Shown here piece by piece: positions 47,835 to 60,700 of a stretch of DNA of 64,000 bases. The stretch spans positions 112,145,111-112,209,110 of the forward strand of contig CM061244.1 in assembly GCA_030848705.1 (NCBI GenBank), given 5' to 3'. The notes under the pieces were generated by a model. That model saw only the letters and a list, made by a program, of their open reading frames with translations. It searched no databases and was not told where the DNA came from. Every line of letters starts with the position of its first letter. Positions within the stretch are counted from its first letter, which is position 1. The position numbers and the translations under genes are program-made. The stretch comes from Heracleum sosnowskyi (lineage: Eukaryota > Streptophyta > Magnoliopsida > Apiales > Apiaceae).

Positions 47835-47907
47835 GCCAATATTTAATGTTTCAAGCAATCTTACTGTTGAAGAGTAGCTAGGAACAACGGGTTTTGCGCT
47901 TCAAAAA
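47835..47907 (+). pseudogene. Exon fossil with canonical splice borders, family unknown
   Basis: A 73-nt block between cactttgcag and gtaagt reads PIFNVSSNLTVEE, then an in-frame TAG, then LGTTGFALQK. Protein-like sequence with good splice sites but a nonsense codon suggests a stranded exon of another gene. I cannot name the family. Present again at 62522-62594. Confidence 0.35.
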
Positions 47908-49313
47908 GTAAGTAGATATATGCTTCTCATTATTCAACTCGTCTTAGTTGCATATTTATTTGTTGGATTTATGCGAGTGTCTCAGTTGTTAAGAAAATAT
48001 GATATTTGAATATGTCTTTGTCCAGCAGTTATTTTAAATTTTAATGAGATAAATTTCATTGGTTCGGTCAGTGTCATACCTAATAGGGTGTGGATGTATT
48101 TAAATTCTCTACAAAGAGGAGGTTCTTGACTTCAATTTTATATCTGAATATGTGAACATTTTGAATGCTATTGATTCTGGTTACAATAATTATGACCAAG
48201 TAAAACAGTTAAGGTTGTACATGTACTTAATATGTCATTACACACTTGTAATAGCAACCATTAACTATGTTCGTGATTAAACTTGAAGTTACATTGCAAA
48301 CCATGCGTAGAAATATTAAAAAAAATTATAAACTTTTAACTTTTGTGAATCATCAAAATCCCCTGCTTTTTAAAAATATTTATGTGTATCTGCTAATAGG
48401 AAAGAAGAACCATGAGGCATTTAATAAACTTTCACTTGCGCACTTTGTTTAATTTTTACTTTCAACTTATAACGGTTTAATGTGTATATGTCGTAAGTTT
48501 GATTTGAAAGACTGCAGTGGAGTCCTCTATCCTGTTCAAGTTTGTCGAGGTAATTTTCTTTAGGGTGCATATCCAAGTAACTGGATACTTAATTTCCTTG
48601 GTAAAAGTACAAAACATGAATTTTCCTTTCTTATTTGATGTCAGAATTACTGGCTTGATTTCATAAAACTGACAATAAAATAAGAATACATACAATTCCT
48701 TTGTCATCGACAATGATAGCCTCCACAATTAGTTGCCATTTGGTTATAAAACACCAAATAAACAGACCCAAGGATTGGACGGCGTAGAAATAAGTAAATG
48801 AATGATTTGAATACCTTATTGACTTTTGTATTTAAGTTCAAGATATGTTCACCCAACTTCAATCACTTTCAAAACTTATTCATCACCAAATGTGAAAACG
48901 GTTGCATGAGCTGCTATTGCCTTAAACTCGTTTTCCTCCCCAACTGTTGCAAGGAGGTGGATGCATTATAATTATATTAATCTCTATGATTAAGAGTACT
49001 AGTCTATAAATTATGATTATGTTACTTTCTATGATTTTATCCATTTAGAATTGCTTTTCAGTTGTAGACAAATAAATATAATCCATAGCTAATAAAAATA
49101 GTGTACTTGACTACTTGTCAAATAGTATAGACATTTTATCTATGGCAGGCTTGGGATAAAAAAGATATACTGGACAACAAATTAGTGAAATTAGAGATTT
49201 CTGGACATTAGGTTTTACTCTTGAATATATGTGTGATCAGGTACCACAGGTTTTAAGTTATTATTTTTTTGTTTTTAAGTAATGTAATATAAATGACATT
49301 TTATTTTTGCTAC
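47908..49313. other. Non-coding remainder of the shared duplicated segment
   Basis: AT-rich DNA with no recognised gene. The 61- and 83-codon frames present in both copies are low in complexity and unrecognised. The window ends at the point in copy 2 that corresponds to 49313. Confidence 0.45.
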
Positions 49314-50734
49314 TGTTCTTCTTTATCATTTAAAATTGTATATTTGTTGGGAATCAAACCACTAACCTTCTTCAATCAAGCTCGTATTATGACCATTGTA
49401 CTGCATTTTGTTTTGAGATTTCCTTAAAAAATCGTATTATATAATCACATTTTTTCCTCTTCTATCATCTTTTTCTTAGTTCTAATATTTGAAAAAATTA
49501 AATATTTGTTTATATTATTTTCTAAAAATTGCATAGTATATAATTACAAAAAATATTTTAATAGATTGAGTATACTCTGTAATTCTCTTTTGCAATTTTA
49601 GATGATTGATATAAAAAAATAAAATTTTAAAATAATATAAGAATACGCATAAATGTAACCTAGTTCGAAAAAAATATAAATTTATTTACATTCGTCATCA
49701 TGTAGATATTAAATTATTAAAATAAATAATAAAATTTGATTTTAAGAAATATTTAATTTTATTTTCAAATTATACATCATAATTGATTGCATCACATAAT
49801 ATGGAAGTCATATGAGATATTTTTGGTATTTAAAGGTATGATTGGTCTAAAACATAAATAATAAAAAATCTAAATAATTGAATTTATGGTTAAAAAATTA
49901 CAACTCTGAAAATTTGATTTATGTTATATATAAAAATAACGTAATTAATATTCAATATTAAATGAAAAAAGATATGACTTTTTGAATCATAAATATTACA
50001 ATACTGCAATAGTCATTACTCATTAACAATGACAAGTTTGATTATAACTCGAATAAAGTACAATAATAATAATAATTTTTATATAATATAGTAAATTGAT
50101 CAATATAATCCATAACGGTTGAATTATAACATACTTAGATCAATCTATTATGAAACCAAAAAAATTTGATATTAAATATCGTGTAGATGCACATGTCATT
50201 AAGGTCGTTTAATCATATTTTACATTGATCAAAATATTTGCGAAAATTTAAAGTTGAGTTAAAAAGTAATTCAAAATTATAAAATAAAAAATATTTCAAT
50301 TTGTCAAAATTTTAAAGTAGAACTTCAATACAGTGTAATAAACATTATACTGAAATTAAATATTTGATTTTAAAAGTGTATAAATATGTATAAAAATAGA
50401 TGAAAAGAATGAGAGAGACACCGCAATGACGACTTTTACATAATATTAATAAATTTCGTAATATGTTTCATTCTTACGTATATATCAATTTTTTACAAAT
50501 ATACTTTAACTATATTAAAATCACATGAGTTAACATACACATGTGTTATATACTGAAAATTTTGCTAAAATATTTATTTATTTTATACTCAAATATTCAA
50601 TTTGATAAAGTTCATATGCACTTAAAAGTAATCATGTAATTATTATCAAATGGATATTTATCCAAATTTTATGAAATCTAATCAAGTTATAAAATATTTG
50701 GTTGATGTAATTAGTATGTCACATTATAAAAACT
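49314..50734. other. AT-rich gene-free stretch
   Basis: Very AT-rich DNA without open frames of note. A B-box-like 'ggtttgattccca' on the minus strand at about 49350-49362 hints at a decayed SINE. Nothing else is supported. Confidence 0.45.
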
Positions 50735-51059
50735 AGAATATTTAGCCCGCTACGCTTGGCGTTGTAGTTTTATAATACTTACATTAAATATATTTCGTAA
50801 TTTGTTTATTATAATTTTGTTTATTAAAATAAAATGATACATAAAAATTACAATTTTATTTGCTAATGGGATAACATATATTAATCAAAGATACCTTGCA
50901 TAAGGAATCCATTACAACGCAAATGTATAGACCTGATAGAAACTGAAATAGACCAACGAAACACACTTCTAGAGTTGGACTGATACCGCAATATGTTAAT
51001 CTAGTAAGATACTTGGATACTATCAAGATACTCTAATCATCGGCATTATATGCTCCCTC

Positions 51060-53240
51060 TTGTCATCTCAAGTTAACATCCAGTAATTCGAAGTCTGCGA
51101 GATCATCTTCAGCTAGCTAGACAATGAGAGGGTCTTTTGGCTCTGCAATTTTGAGTGTTCCCGACTTATTTCGGATTTTTAATTCACATGCCATGTTCTG
51201 TTCACAATACTAACATTTAATTGAAAACTTCTAGTTGCATTTTTATCAAGCAATCTCTATAGTGCAAGTATGTCCCACATCTTTGAAATCAATTATATTT
51301 TCTCCTGCAAGAGTTGTCAACAATGATAAAACCATTAGCGTTCAAATCCTACACATCCTTCTTTAATTTGTATAAAATTATTCCTACTTCCAAATGCAGA
51401 GTCCTAAATGTGATTTGAGAAGTACTGTAATTTATAAAAACTACAGATTAGTATCATTTTTACATAATCATATAATTTTACATAATTTAGTTACAAATTA
51501 CTAAGAGGACACTAACAGGAAACTTAAACTCGAATCACATGGAATAGAAATACCGAGAACATTTCTTATTGTATGGATTATAACCACATTAGTGGAGGGT
51601 GTAGGTCAGGTAATTCATGCATACACTTTCACGCAATTGTGAATTAATGGTTATTCCAAGGCACATTGGAAAACTGTCAATCGCATATTATTAAAAAAAT
51701 TAAACCTTAAATAAATCGATTGACTGAGCTTTTAGAAACACAACATTAAATATCAGTTCACCATATAAGTAATGAACATCACCATATTATTAAAAAAGTA
51801 AATTTGTAACATATAATATATTACGCCACTTACAGAGCTACAGTCACATTTCCTTTAAATATGTTGCATTCCAGCAAACTTGAGCTTTTGTTTAGGCAAA
51901 TATATTCTCATCCTCCTAGTACTGAAAGTTCAATAGCGCTAAGTATCTAGATGAAAAAGGACTTTAACTGAAAAACTGCAAATTTGTGAGTGAGAGAAAT
52001 GAACTTACTCTTAGCCAACATTGCGTATAATGTTAGTTAGGTGATTAGCAATTTCAAGTGCTTAAGCTGCATCGTAAACACTCTCTGTTGCAGCCCTTAA
52101 TACTGGTGCAATCCCTGACCACATTATAGTAGAGTTGTAGAACTCATCAAATATGTTAAAATCAACATATTGTAATCACTATCACTAAAATGGTGAAAAT
52201 CATAAAAGAAAAAAGAGTGGGTTGAAAGGGCTAAGCACCTATTTATCGAATTATAAACATCGTACTTGCTATCCAACACACATCTATGCAATTCTACATA
52301 TTCTTCGTCCTCATTATATGTAATTATATAACATATAATTTAGTCATAATCCATGTACACAAACAAAATATAATTATGGTATTAACACACTTGGACTGCA
52401 AAACTAAATTATTGTGCAACAGGAAGAAACATGAACAGAATGCTATCAACATTTTTTACCACCTAAAACTTGATATTTAACTTTAAATAAAATAATAAAT
52501 TCCATTTATGATAATCAGCATATGAAATATGTGTACCAACCTTGAGAAGATAGTCGAATAACGTACACATAATTGTATTCATAACAAATCTGCAAGATGA
52601 AAAAGAAAATATAAGCATCCCAGAAAAAAAAATATTCAAGAGAGAGAGGTGATGAGTGACATATCAAATATATGCAGGGTGTAAGTTTTGATATGCGAAA
52701 TCATTTAGACATTATATCAAACACTTCATGATATTACAAATGTGAATCCAAATATGAATTGAACACTTCAATTGAAAAACTTGTCAATTACAAATATGAA
52801 TCCAAAAGATGAAGATCATAAATAATCTGAAATAAAATTTTTTAAGACTAACGGAAAAGGCATCATCACAAAATTAAGAATCATTTGACAAATAGAATCA
52901 GTTATACAATAGACGATATTACATAGTGGTGCATGCTGAACACGTAAAAGAGATGAAAGATAAATGTATGAGACTCTGAAAGATGAGTGTAGATTCAAGA
53001 GAGTATGAGTCTGGTTTCAAATTTTGAAATTATGAATAGCTGTAAACTGAGAGCAAGCACAGCCACACAACCAAGTAGAGAGATAAGATTTTGGATTGTT
53101 TCGGAGAAATGGAATTTGAAATGTACTTGAATGCAAGAATTTGAATCGTAGATCTGAAAATCTAAATTTTGAATTGGTAAAAACAAAAGAAGGAAAAGGA
53201 CGGGTAGGCAAGGGACTCTGTACTCAACTCTCAAGCCTCT
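51060..53240 (-). pseudogene. Decayed multi-exon gene, family not recognised
   Basis: An exon-like block at 52009-52114 sits between 'gtggtcag' and 'gtaagt'. It reads GIAPVLRAATESVYDAA, a TAA, ALEIANHLTNIIRNVG and another TAA. Downstream at about 51065-51155 a frame reads AEPKDPLIV, then TAG, then LAEDDLADFELLDVNLR and TGA, like a protein C-terminus. A further exon-like block at about 52542-52592, between 'cttgcag' and 'gttggt', can read FVMNTIMCTLFDYLLK, but its phase does not fit the next block. In-frame stops and the phase conflict point to a dead gene. The region around 53000-53240 may be its former leader. Confidence 0.4.
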
Positions 53241-53682
53241 AATTTTTTTAATCAATTATAACCATGGAAAGTACATGGGGGGTACATGCTGATGTGCTAT
53301 AAAACAAATATGCATGTACTGTCACATAAGAAATAAGAAAGTAAATATATTTTAAAACATTTAATGGCATTCTATGTAATTAAGTATGAACTCTTGGGGT
53401 AGGGGGTGTAAATTTGAAATGGCAACATGATTTATTATATAGATAGATACTTTAAAATATAAGATAAATCAAAATTTCATCATTTTTTGAATTCCTAATC
53501 ACAAAATTAACGCAATATATAAACAATTTTAAGAGAAAAATTATTTCAGTGCCCATGCCTCGTGAGCTTTTACGATAATTTATTTTGAATAAGAGATACA
53601 CGCCTAATTACTTTGTAGAGGAACAATTCTATATGCTCAACCCAAGTCCATAGGCCCAAGCCCAAACTCACTCAAGTTTCCT
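53241..53682. other. Promoter-side region of the small two-exon gene
   Basis: AT-rich DNA ending in a stretch with 'taggcccaagcccaaa' (53651-53666). Its complement contains TGGGCC and TGGGCT, the site II type elements often found upstream of nuclear genes for ribosomal and mitochondrial proteins in plants. No gene. Confidence 0.4.
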
Positions 53683-53683
53683 C

Positions 53684-53692
53684 CTATATAAA
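53684..53692 (+). promoter_or_regulatory. TATA box of the small two-exon gene
   Basis: ctatataaa lies about 90 bp upstream of the ATG at 53783. A CA-rich leader (cacaacactgtagacacag) begins about 20-30 bp downstream, which suits a plant transcription start. Site II-like elements lie just upstream. Confidence 0.55.
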
Positions 53693-53782
53693 ACATACCA
53701 AACTTAACACAACACTGTAGACACAGTACACACACAAACAGCTTCACTCAACCTCACCCTCAACAATGTTCAACCCTCAACA

Positions 53783-54269
53783 ATGTTCAGATTTGCTTGC
53801 CATCGTCTTTCCGCCGGAACTCTTGCCGTCGACAGCCGGAGAAGCCCAAGTGCGCCCTCCACTACCCCTCCTCCCATCTCTCTTTACCGACCCTACACCA
53901 CCCCCACTTACCCTCCTTCCATCTCCCTTTACCGACCCTACACCATCTCAACTCCCCCCTCCCCTCCCTTCTCCGGCGAGGCGAATTCGGGCATTAAGGT
54001 GGAACGTGAATCTATATATGGCAGAGTTGTTAGAGCTCTTTTTGAGTTTGAACATGTAGTTATGTTATATGCTTGTATGTATTTGCTTGTGTGATTTAGT
54101 TATATGTTTTTATATTTATGTTTTTTTTTTGTTTTGATCTTTCAAGAGCCGAAATGGAAAAACATTTTTTGTCCTTGCCGCTGTTTTGGGTGTGGCAAGT
54201 GTGTTGTGGATGGTTGGTTTGGCTACGAGAAAGATTATTGAAATTTTTGCCGGTAAGAGTATGGAGTAA
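53783..54269 (+). CDS. Small predicted mitochondrial membrane protein, two exons, possibly truncated
   Basis: Exon 1 (53783-54055, 91 codons) and exon 2 (54147-54269) join in phase into 131 residues. The N-terminus MFRFACHRLSAGTLAVDSRR is rich in Arg and Ser and lacks acidic residues early, as in mitochondrial presequences. A proline-rich stretch with two SISLYRPYT repeats follows, then VERESIYGRVVRALFEFEH. Exon 2 gives a hydrophobic segment, FFVLAAVLGVASVLWMVGLA, and ends KSME. I do not recognise the family. After the stop the same frame stays meaningful to 54459-54461 (TGA) with only one further stop, so the ancestral protein was probably about 64 codons longer with a charged helical tail. 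Broken copies of the gene follow at 55020-55680. Confidence 0.55.
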
Positions 54270-54461
54270 CGGATGGACAAGCTCGAAAATACCGTGAAAA
54301 ACGTGGAGTTTGATGTGATGAAAACAAGGTAGGATGTAATTGAGGTTAACATGAACGTTAAATTTCTGCTCAAACTTGTGAGAATTACGATGGAAAATTG
54401 GTATGCAAAGGAGCAAAGTGTGGTCAAGGATGGTGTTGAAGATGGTAAAGGTCGAGGTTGA
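54270..54461 (+). pseudogene. In-frame charged tail beyond the stop of the small gene
   Basis: Continuing the exon 2 frame past TAA (54267-54269), it reads MDKLENTVKNVEFDVMKTR, a TAG, then DVIEVNMNVKFLLKLV and ENWYAKEQSVVKDG, ending in TGA at 54459-54461. The heptad-like spacing suggests a former coiled coil. Two stops in 64 codons make this either a decayed 3' part of the gene or a truncated allele. Confidence 0.5.
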
Positions 54462-54529
54462 AAGATGGTGATGGTGAGGAACTGATGGTTAACGGCTAGT
54501 TAAGTTAGTAAATTAAGAGTACAAAGTGC

Positions 54530-54680
54530 TCTATCTTCTTTTGTGATTAAAATGGGATTAATGGGATGCTGTAGTTAATAAAGCTAGTGGAGTAGTATTA
54601 ATTAATCTTTTGTGATTAAAATGGGATTAATGGGATGCTGTAGTTAATAGAGGTAGTGGAGTAGTATTAATTAACGTAAA
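54530..54680. repeat. Two tandem copies of a ~68 bp repeat
   Basis: The block 'ttttgtgattaaaatgggat' followed by 'taatgggatgctgtagttaat' and 'gtggagtagtattaattaa' occurs twice in a row (about 54538-54605 and 54606-54675). Non-coding, in the 3' flank of the small gene. Confidence 0.8.
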
Positions 54681-54924
54681 AAATGTTCGTGTTAAACTAA
54701 CAGTGAATAGCTAAATCTTCTACATGTAACTGTTCATTCTCAAAATTATTTAAGGCATGAATTTTATCTCTCTTCACAAAGCATAGCTTCATTCTATTAA
54801 TCCTATCAACGCAACTTCCTCAACGTATTTCAAATTTGTTTCATCCTCTTGTCTGTGGATTAATAGGCAGTGGCTGTACTCAAGGTGCACTTTGTAATCA
54901 AATAGTTAACAAGGTTATTCACTT

Positions 54925-55680
54925 ATAACCTACTCAATTTCAATTTTAAAGAAATGTTAAGATGATTAAATCTTAAAATCATGAAATTTGAAAATCCCCA
55001 AAGCATATAATTCACCGTAAAAGAACATCCTTCTCTCATCTCTCTTTACCGATCCTACACCACCCCCACTACCCCTCCTTCCATCTCTCTTTAACGACCC
55101 TACACCACCTCAACTCCCCCCTCCGCTCCCTTCTCCGACGAGGCGAATTCCGGCACTATAACATACTCAATCTCAATTTTAAAGAAATGTTAAGATGATT
55201 AAATATTAAAATCATGAAATTTGAAAACCCCCAAAGCTTATAATTCACCTTAAAAAAGAACATCCTTCTCTCATTTCTATTTACCGACCCTACACCAACC
55301 CCACTACCCCTCGTTCCATCTCCCTTTAACGACCTTACACCACCTCAATTCCCCCCTCCCCTCCCTTCTACGGCGAGGCGAATTCCGACACTAAGGTGGA
55401 ACGTGAATCTATATATGGCAGAGTTGTTGACTTGTTGAAACTCTTTTTGAGTTTGAACAGGTAGTTATACTTATGTTATATGCTTGTATGTATTTGCTTG
55501 TGTGATTTAGTTATATGTTTCTATATTTATGTTTTTTTGTTTTGATATTTCAAGAGCCGAAATGAAAAAACATTTGTTGTCCTTGCCGCTGTTTTGGGTT
55601 TGGCAAGTGTGTTGTGAATGGTTGGTTTGGCTACGAAAAAGACTAATCATTACTACTTCCTAGCCAGCCATGTCACACAT
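54925..55680 (+). pseudogene. Two broken copies of the small gene in a local tandem duplication
   Basis: A block with 'ttttaaagaaatgttaagat' and 'tataattcacc' occurs at about 54925-55020 and 55157-55255. Each is followed by the proline-rich part of exon 1 (about 55030-55160 and 55260-55385). The second copy goes on through the rest of exon 1, the intron (CAG/gtagtt donor) and exon 2. Exon 2 there has TGG changed to TGA inside the membrane segment, and homology ends after GLATKKT at about 55645. Neither copy has the N-terminal presequence. The duplication junction at 55790/55791 follows. Confidence 0.7.
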
Positions 55681-57306
55681 ATCACTCGATCTCACCTTCT
55701 TTGCCAAAGCCCTGCACACCACCATCTGCACCGCCTTCTTGCCCACGTCCCGAACACATTTTTAACAATAAATACATCATCCTCAACAGATAAAATTCAT
55801 ACACACACGAGTAATCGTAGTTACCATTTTTGTGACGAATTTTACCTTATTTTCATTAATTTTATAATTGTTGAATTTGTTTCACTCATTTTAACTATTT
55901 TGTAGATTTACTTGAAAAATTAAAAAAAGATTGTAAAAAGGCAAAATTTGAATTAAAATTCATACACACCCAAGTAATCATACTCACTATAAACACTGTC
56001 AACTACAAAGAGATTCAAAGATTTTAGTTATATAAGAGAAAGATTAGAAATTTTAAAGTTTAGGGGTTACCCTAAGCCCTAAACCCTAAATTAAATTTAA
56101 AATTCATACACACACAAGTAATCGTAGTTACCATTTTTGTGACGAATTTTACCTCATTTTCATTAATTTTCTAATTGTTGAATTTGTTTCACTCATTTTA
56201 ACTACTTTATAGATTTACTTGAAAAATTAAATAAAATTTGTAAAAAAACAAAATTTGAATTAAAATGCATACTCACTATAAACACTATCAACTACAAAAT
56301 ATAATTATTTGAATATTATAGAATTTTGAATTTTTAAATAATTAAATCATTAATTTAAGAGGGGGAAAAAATTGAGATAGTGACGATTTAGCCCTTGCTG
56401 CACCCTCAAGTGACTGTTAAAATTATTTTATTACCCTCAATACACATGACCCGACTTAGTGCCCAAAAACAAAAAAACCCTAATTCTTTCCCCATTAAGC
56501 GATTGTGCGGCGACTGTGCGGCTATTGTGCGGCTATTCTTCAACGATTCTGACAATTTCATCTCCCAAATCGTCATACTCGACATAAAACCCGACTATAC
56601 ACACACAAAACCCAACTATACAAACAACTCGATAGTTTATTCGGCAATTTGAGTCCAATCCCTGCGATTTCTTTCGATTTCATCTCATAATTATTCGTTA
56701 ACAGGTACACACATATACATACACATACAGTACACACACGTACACACAAATGTGTATGTCATATGATTCAATTGTGATGTAGGTTGAGTTTGTGATAATT
56801 ACATGTATTGTGTGCTCAAATTCGAATATAGTTAGGTTTTTTTGCCCAAATTAGGTTCCTTTTACTCCAATTCGAATATAATTAGGACCACTTCTGATTG
56901 CTTCCTAGGCATATATAATCAGACCATCATCGTAGATAGAAAATACTAATTGTGGGGCTAAAGTAGGATTAAAAGTAATACTCCTCAATTAATAACATAT
57001 ATATGCCTAGTGATATAATGGACACACTTCACTTCTGATTAGTACTCTGGTCGAGACCACTATATATAATGGACACACTTCACTTTTCTGAGCAGAACAA
57101 TCTCGTTAACTTCCAGTTCTAGTTCAGAAATTGACGAGATTTTTGTTTCTATATAGATGTAGTATACACATAAACAACATGGCAATAAAAAATGAAATGA
57201 ACATTTCAAATATATAAAGTATATTGTCTTGTTGTGTAGGAAGCAGTTCATGGTATAATCGGTTTGATTTGATTAATGTAGTTTAAGTGTGCGTAATATT
57301 ATTCCT

Positions 57307-57690
57307 GGAGGCCCCTGTACATGTCTCCCCTCCTCGTCCCGTTGAACATGTTATGGAGGAGGTATGGATAAGTAGTTGTCTTTGATTTCTTGTGTCATTC
57401 AATAGATTACGTGTATGTGTATTGACATTCTTAATTGTAGGTTGAGACGAGTTGTCCTACCACCTCTGTAGAGGCCCCTGTACATGTCTCCCCTCCTCGT
57501 CCCGTAGAACATGTTATGGAGGAGGTATGGATAAGTAGTTGTCTTTGAATTCTTGTGTCATTCAATAGATTATGTGTATGTGTATTGACATTCTTAATTG
57601 TAGGTTGAGACGAGTTGTCCTCCCACCTCTTCTGTAGAGGCCCCTGTACATGTCCACCCTCCTCGTCATGTTCTACGTGTTGTTGAGGAG
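57307..57690 (+). other. Exon-like cassettes, second copy
   Basis: Same three blocks as at 42609-43003. Here the first intron-like gap is 79 bp, equal to the second, because the 11-bp insertion of the first copy is absent. All frames stay open. The single base difference is C at 57488. Confidence 0.4.
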
Positions 57691-57754
57691 GTACGACTAT
57701 ATATTGTTTTTGGTCATGTAGTAGTTTTATTTAAAGTCTTATGTCATTCATTAG

Positions 57755-60700
57755 ATTATCGGAAAACACACGAGGAACACAACATTCAGGTTAGGAACTT
57801 GCATTAATATTTTGTTATAGTAGCCATAGCTAGGGTAATCCTTGTTTAGAAGAAAATATCGGAAACTTGAATACCAAGGTCATACCTTGTTCCGTCTGCT
57901 CCCTCCTTTGTCATATTAAACCTACTCGTCTATTTTATTGTTGTATATTAGTTTAAAATATACTCATCATACTATATTAACATAATCATCATAGGAGCTA
58001 TCGAAAGATTTTTGTACTTGACATATTTAAACTTGATCAACTCATTGTAAGAATATAATTGAGGCTTACAAGTTGGAGAGTAGACAATTTTTCCGTGCTG
58101 ACCTTGGCACTTTGTTGGCTTGGTATTCTTGAAATAAATTCTAAACCCAAACCCCCTCATGTAATAAATTTTGATGTGTGTTTGTGGGTATATATATTTG
58201 TGACTTAGTTTCTTTTAATAGTAAATATATAGAAGAAAATATAGAAAACCTTTTTTTCCTTCTTTCTTTTCGATACCAGTTTCATACCAAATTCCGCTCA
58301 TGTTCTGTCTACTCCCTCATGTGTCATGTTAGACCTACTTGTTTCATTTATTGTTGTATATTGGTGGAGTAAGTGGTACATTCTGTAGACATAAGTGGTG
58401 GAGTAATCTTGCATTAATAATTTGTAATAGTAGTCATAGGGTAATCCTTATTTTAGAAGAAAATATCGAGAACTTGAATAAGAAGGTCAAACCAATTACC
58501 ATGTTTCGTTTGCTCCCTCCTGTGTCAAATAATAGATTATTTGGTATGCATTGGAGTTATCTCATCAGTGCTGACGCCGCTTTGGTTTCGAACTGGCAAC
58601 AACCCTCAACCCAAGAACACTCCCTCCCATGTTCCTCGTCTCCGGTGATTTTACCCTTATTTACCATGGATGTTGTTGAAACTTTTTAATTTCCAGCCTG
58701 TATTTTGCTAAGTATTACTCAACTTCTTTAATTATATCCTGTACCTGACTTTTTATTATGTAAGTTGCTAAACTTCCTTGTCGTTTCTCTTGCAAGATTA
58801 AGACTAATTTTGCTTATGTATTTTTATTGAAAATATTTCTCTTGCAAGATTGAGTAGGTTATAAGTAAATAACCCTGGTAAGGATTTGGTTAAAAAGTGC
58901 ACCATGAATACAACCACTGCCTATGAATCGACGGACAAGAGGAAGAAACAAATTTGGAATACTCTGACGAAGCTGCGTTGATAGCATTAATACCTTGTCA
59001 TGTTATAACATAGCAGTTATATGTGTGTCTCTATAAAAGGATCCATATCTCTTCTTAGCTCCTTAAACTCTCGACCTAGTAGTTATTAGTTACCACAGAA
59101 CCTCGGTTGAGTTTTACTATTTCGATTTGACAACGTAAAAGCAGGCCAGAGGCCTGGCCTTGGGCTAAGCAGGCAAGGCACAGTGCCTCGAGGCTCAAAT
59201 TATAAAGGCCTTAAATAATTGAGTGTCACATATATATATGTTTATGTGTATGTAGATACTAGAACCCTGTAAAAGAAATTTCATCAAAGCCGATATTAGC
59301 TCGGTGCAGCCGTTCCACCCTGCGTAGAAGCAGGCTCTAATCTGTAATCATATGTACTGTTCTTTCCAGAACCTTTCGTCGTATTCCATTTCTGCTAATA
59401 ACTTCTTAACCTTACATTCCTCCTTGCCAGTATAAAAAATGAACTCAGATTATCTCTGCAAATATATATGAATCATTGTTCAAATGAGTAACTGATGGTG
59501 TGTTGTGAGATAAAGAGAGAAGAGGAGACAGATCTGTGTGTCTAATATACAAATCCAAGAATCTAGCCTTTTGGCCTAAGTTACTTGAGGGATGCTGCTC
59601 GGATAAGCTCTGCCAACCTCAACTCCATTGACTTGGACCTCATTTCTCTCCTATTGGATTGGACATGAAGTTCATTATAGGTGGATTTTGCTGAATGGAA
59701 TAAGAAAATCTGACTGAGGCTCTCTTGTAAGTAAGAAGCCAGAAGCTATGTTTTGAGTTTGAGGAGCTAAATATGGATACTAGCCCTTTTATAGGAGTGC
59801 ATCTGCCTACCATGTGATACCATCTGCCTAAATATGGGATAGAACTTTAGTGATTGTGGTAACCAGAGAACTAATAGAATTTCAATCATCCAAACGATTC
59901 ACCCTGCTGTACATGTGTTTCTATAGTTTATTTGTGTGGTAACCAGAGATTTGTGTTTGTCGATATATATTTATTTGTGACTTAGTTTATTTTAGTAGTA
60001 GTTATAGAGGGTAATCCGTATATTAGAAGAAAATATAGAAAACTTTTTTTTTTCGTCTTCTTTCTTTTCAATACCAATTTCATACCATGTTCCATCTGCT
60101 CCTTCATGTGTCATACTAGACCTACTTGTATCATTTATTGTTGTATATTGGTTTATACTTTTTATGCCGAATTAATATAGAAGCTACTAAAAGATGTTCA
60201 TTCTGTAGACATAAGTGGTGGAGTAATTTTGTTTAGGAAGAAAGATTTATGTTGTTTCTTAGTTTTTTGGAGGTGAATGTTTTAGCCCTGCCAGGGTGTT
60301 TGAGTATACTTATGTAATTGGAAAACACACGAGGAACACAACATTCAGGTTAGCAACTTGCATTAATAATTTGTTATAGTAGCCATAGCTAGGGTAATCC
60401 TTGTTTGGAAGAAAATATCGGAAACTTGAATACCAAGGTCATACCATGTTCCCTCTGCTGCTCCCTCCCGTGTCATTAAACCTACTTGTCTCTTTTATTG
60501 TTGTATATTAGTTTAAAATATACTCATCATACTATATTAACAGTCATCATAGGAGCTAACGAAAGATTTTTGTACTTGACATATTTAAACTTGATCAACT
60601 CATTGTAAGAATATAATTGAGGCGTACAAGTTGGAGAATAGACAATTTTTCCATGCTGGCCTTGGCACTTCAATGTTGGCTTAGTATTCTTGAAATAAAT

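Larger units (their letters stand above)
41093..55790. repeat. First copy of a 14.7 kb tandem duplication
   Basis: The sequence from 41093 onward reappears from 55791 to the end of the window at a constant offset of 14,698 (later 14,687). The second copy starts directly after 55790, so the unit is about 14.7 kb repeated head to tail. The second copy's own 3' part lies outside the window. In the overlapping 8.2 kb I noted only an 11-bp tandem insertion near 42706-42727 and one substitution at 42801 (T here, C at 57488). Confidence 0.85.

Noticed and set aside
53766..54059. Alternative proline-rich frame starting at 53766
   Set aside because: It runs out of frame with exon 2, and the overlapping frame from 53783 joins to a membrane segment in phase.
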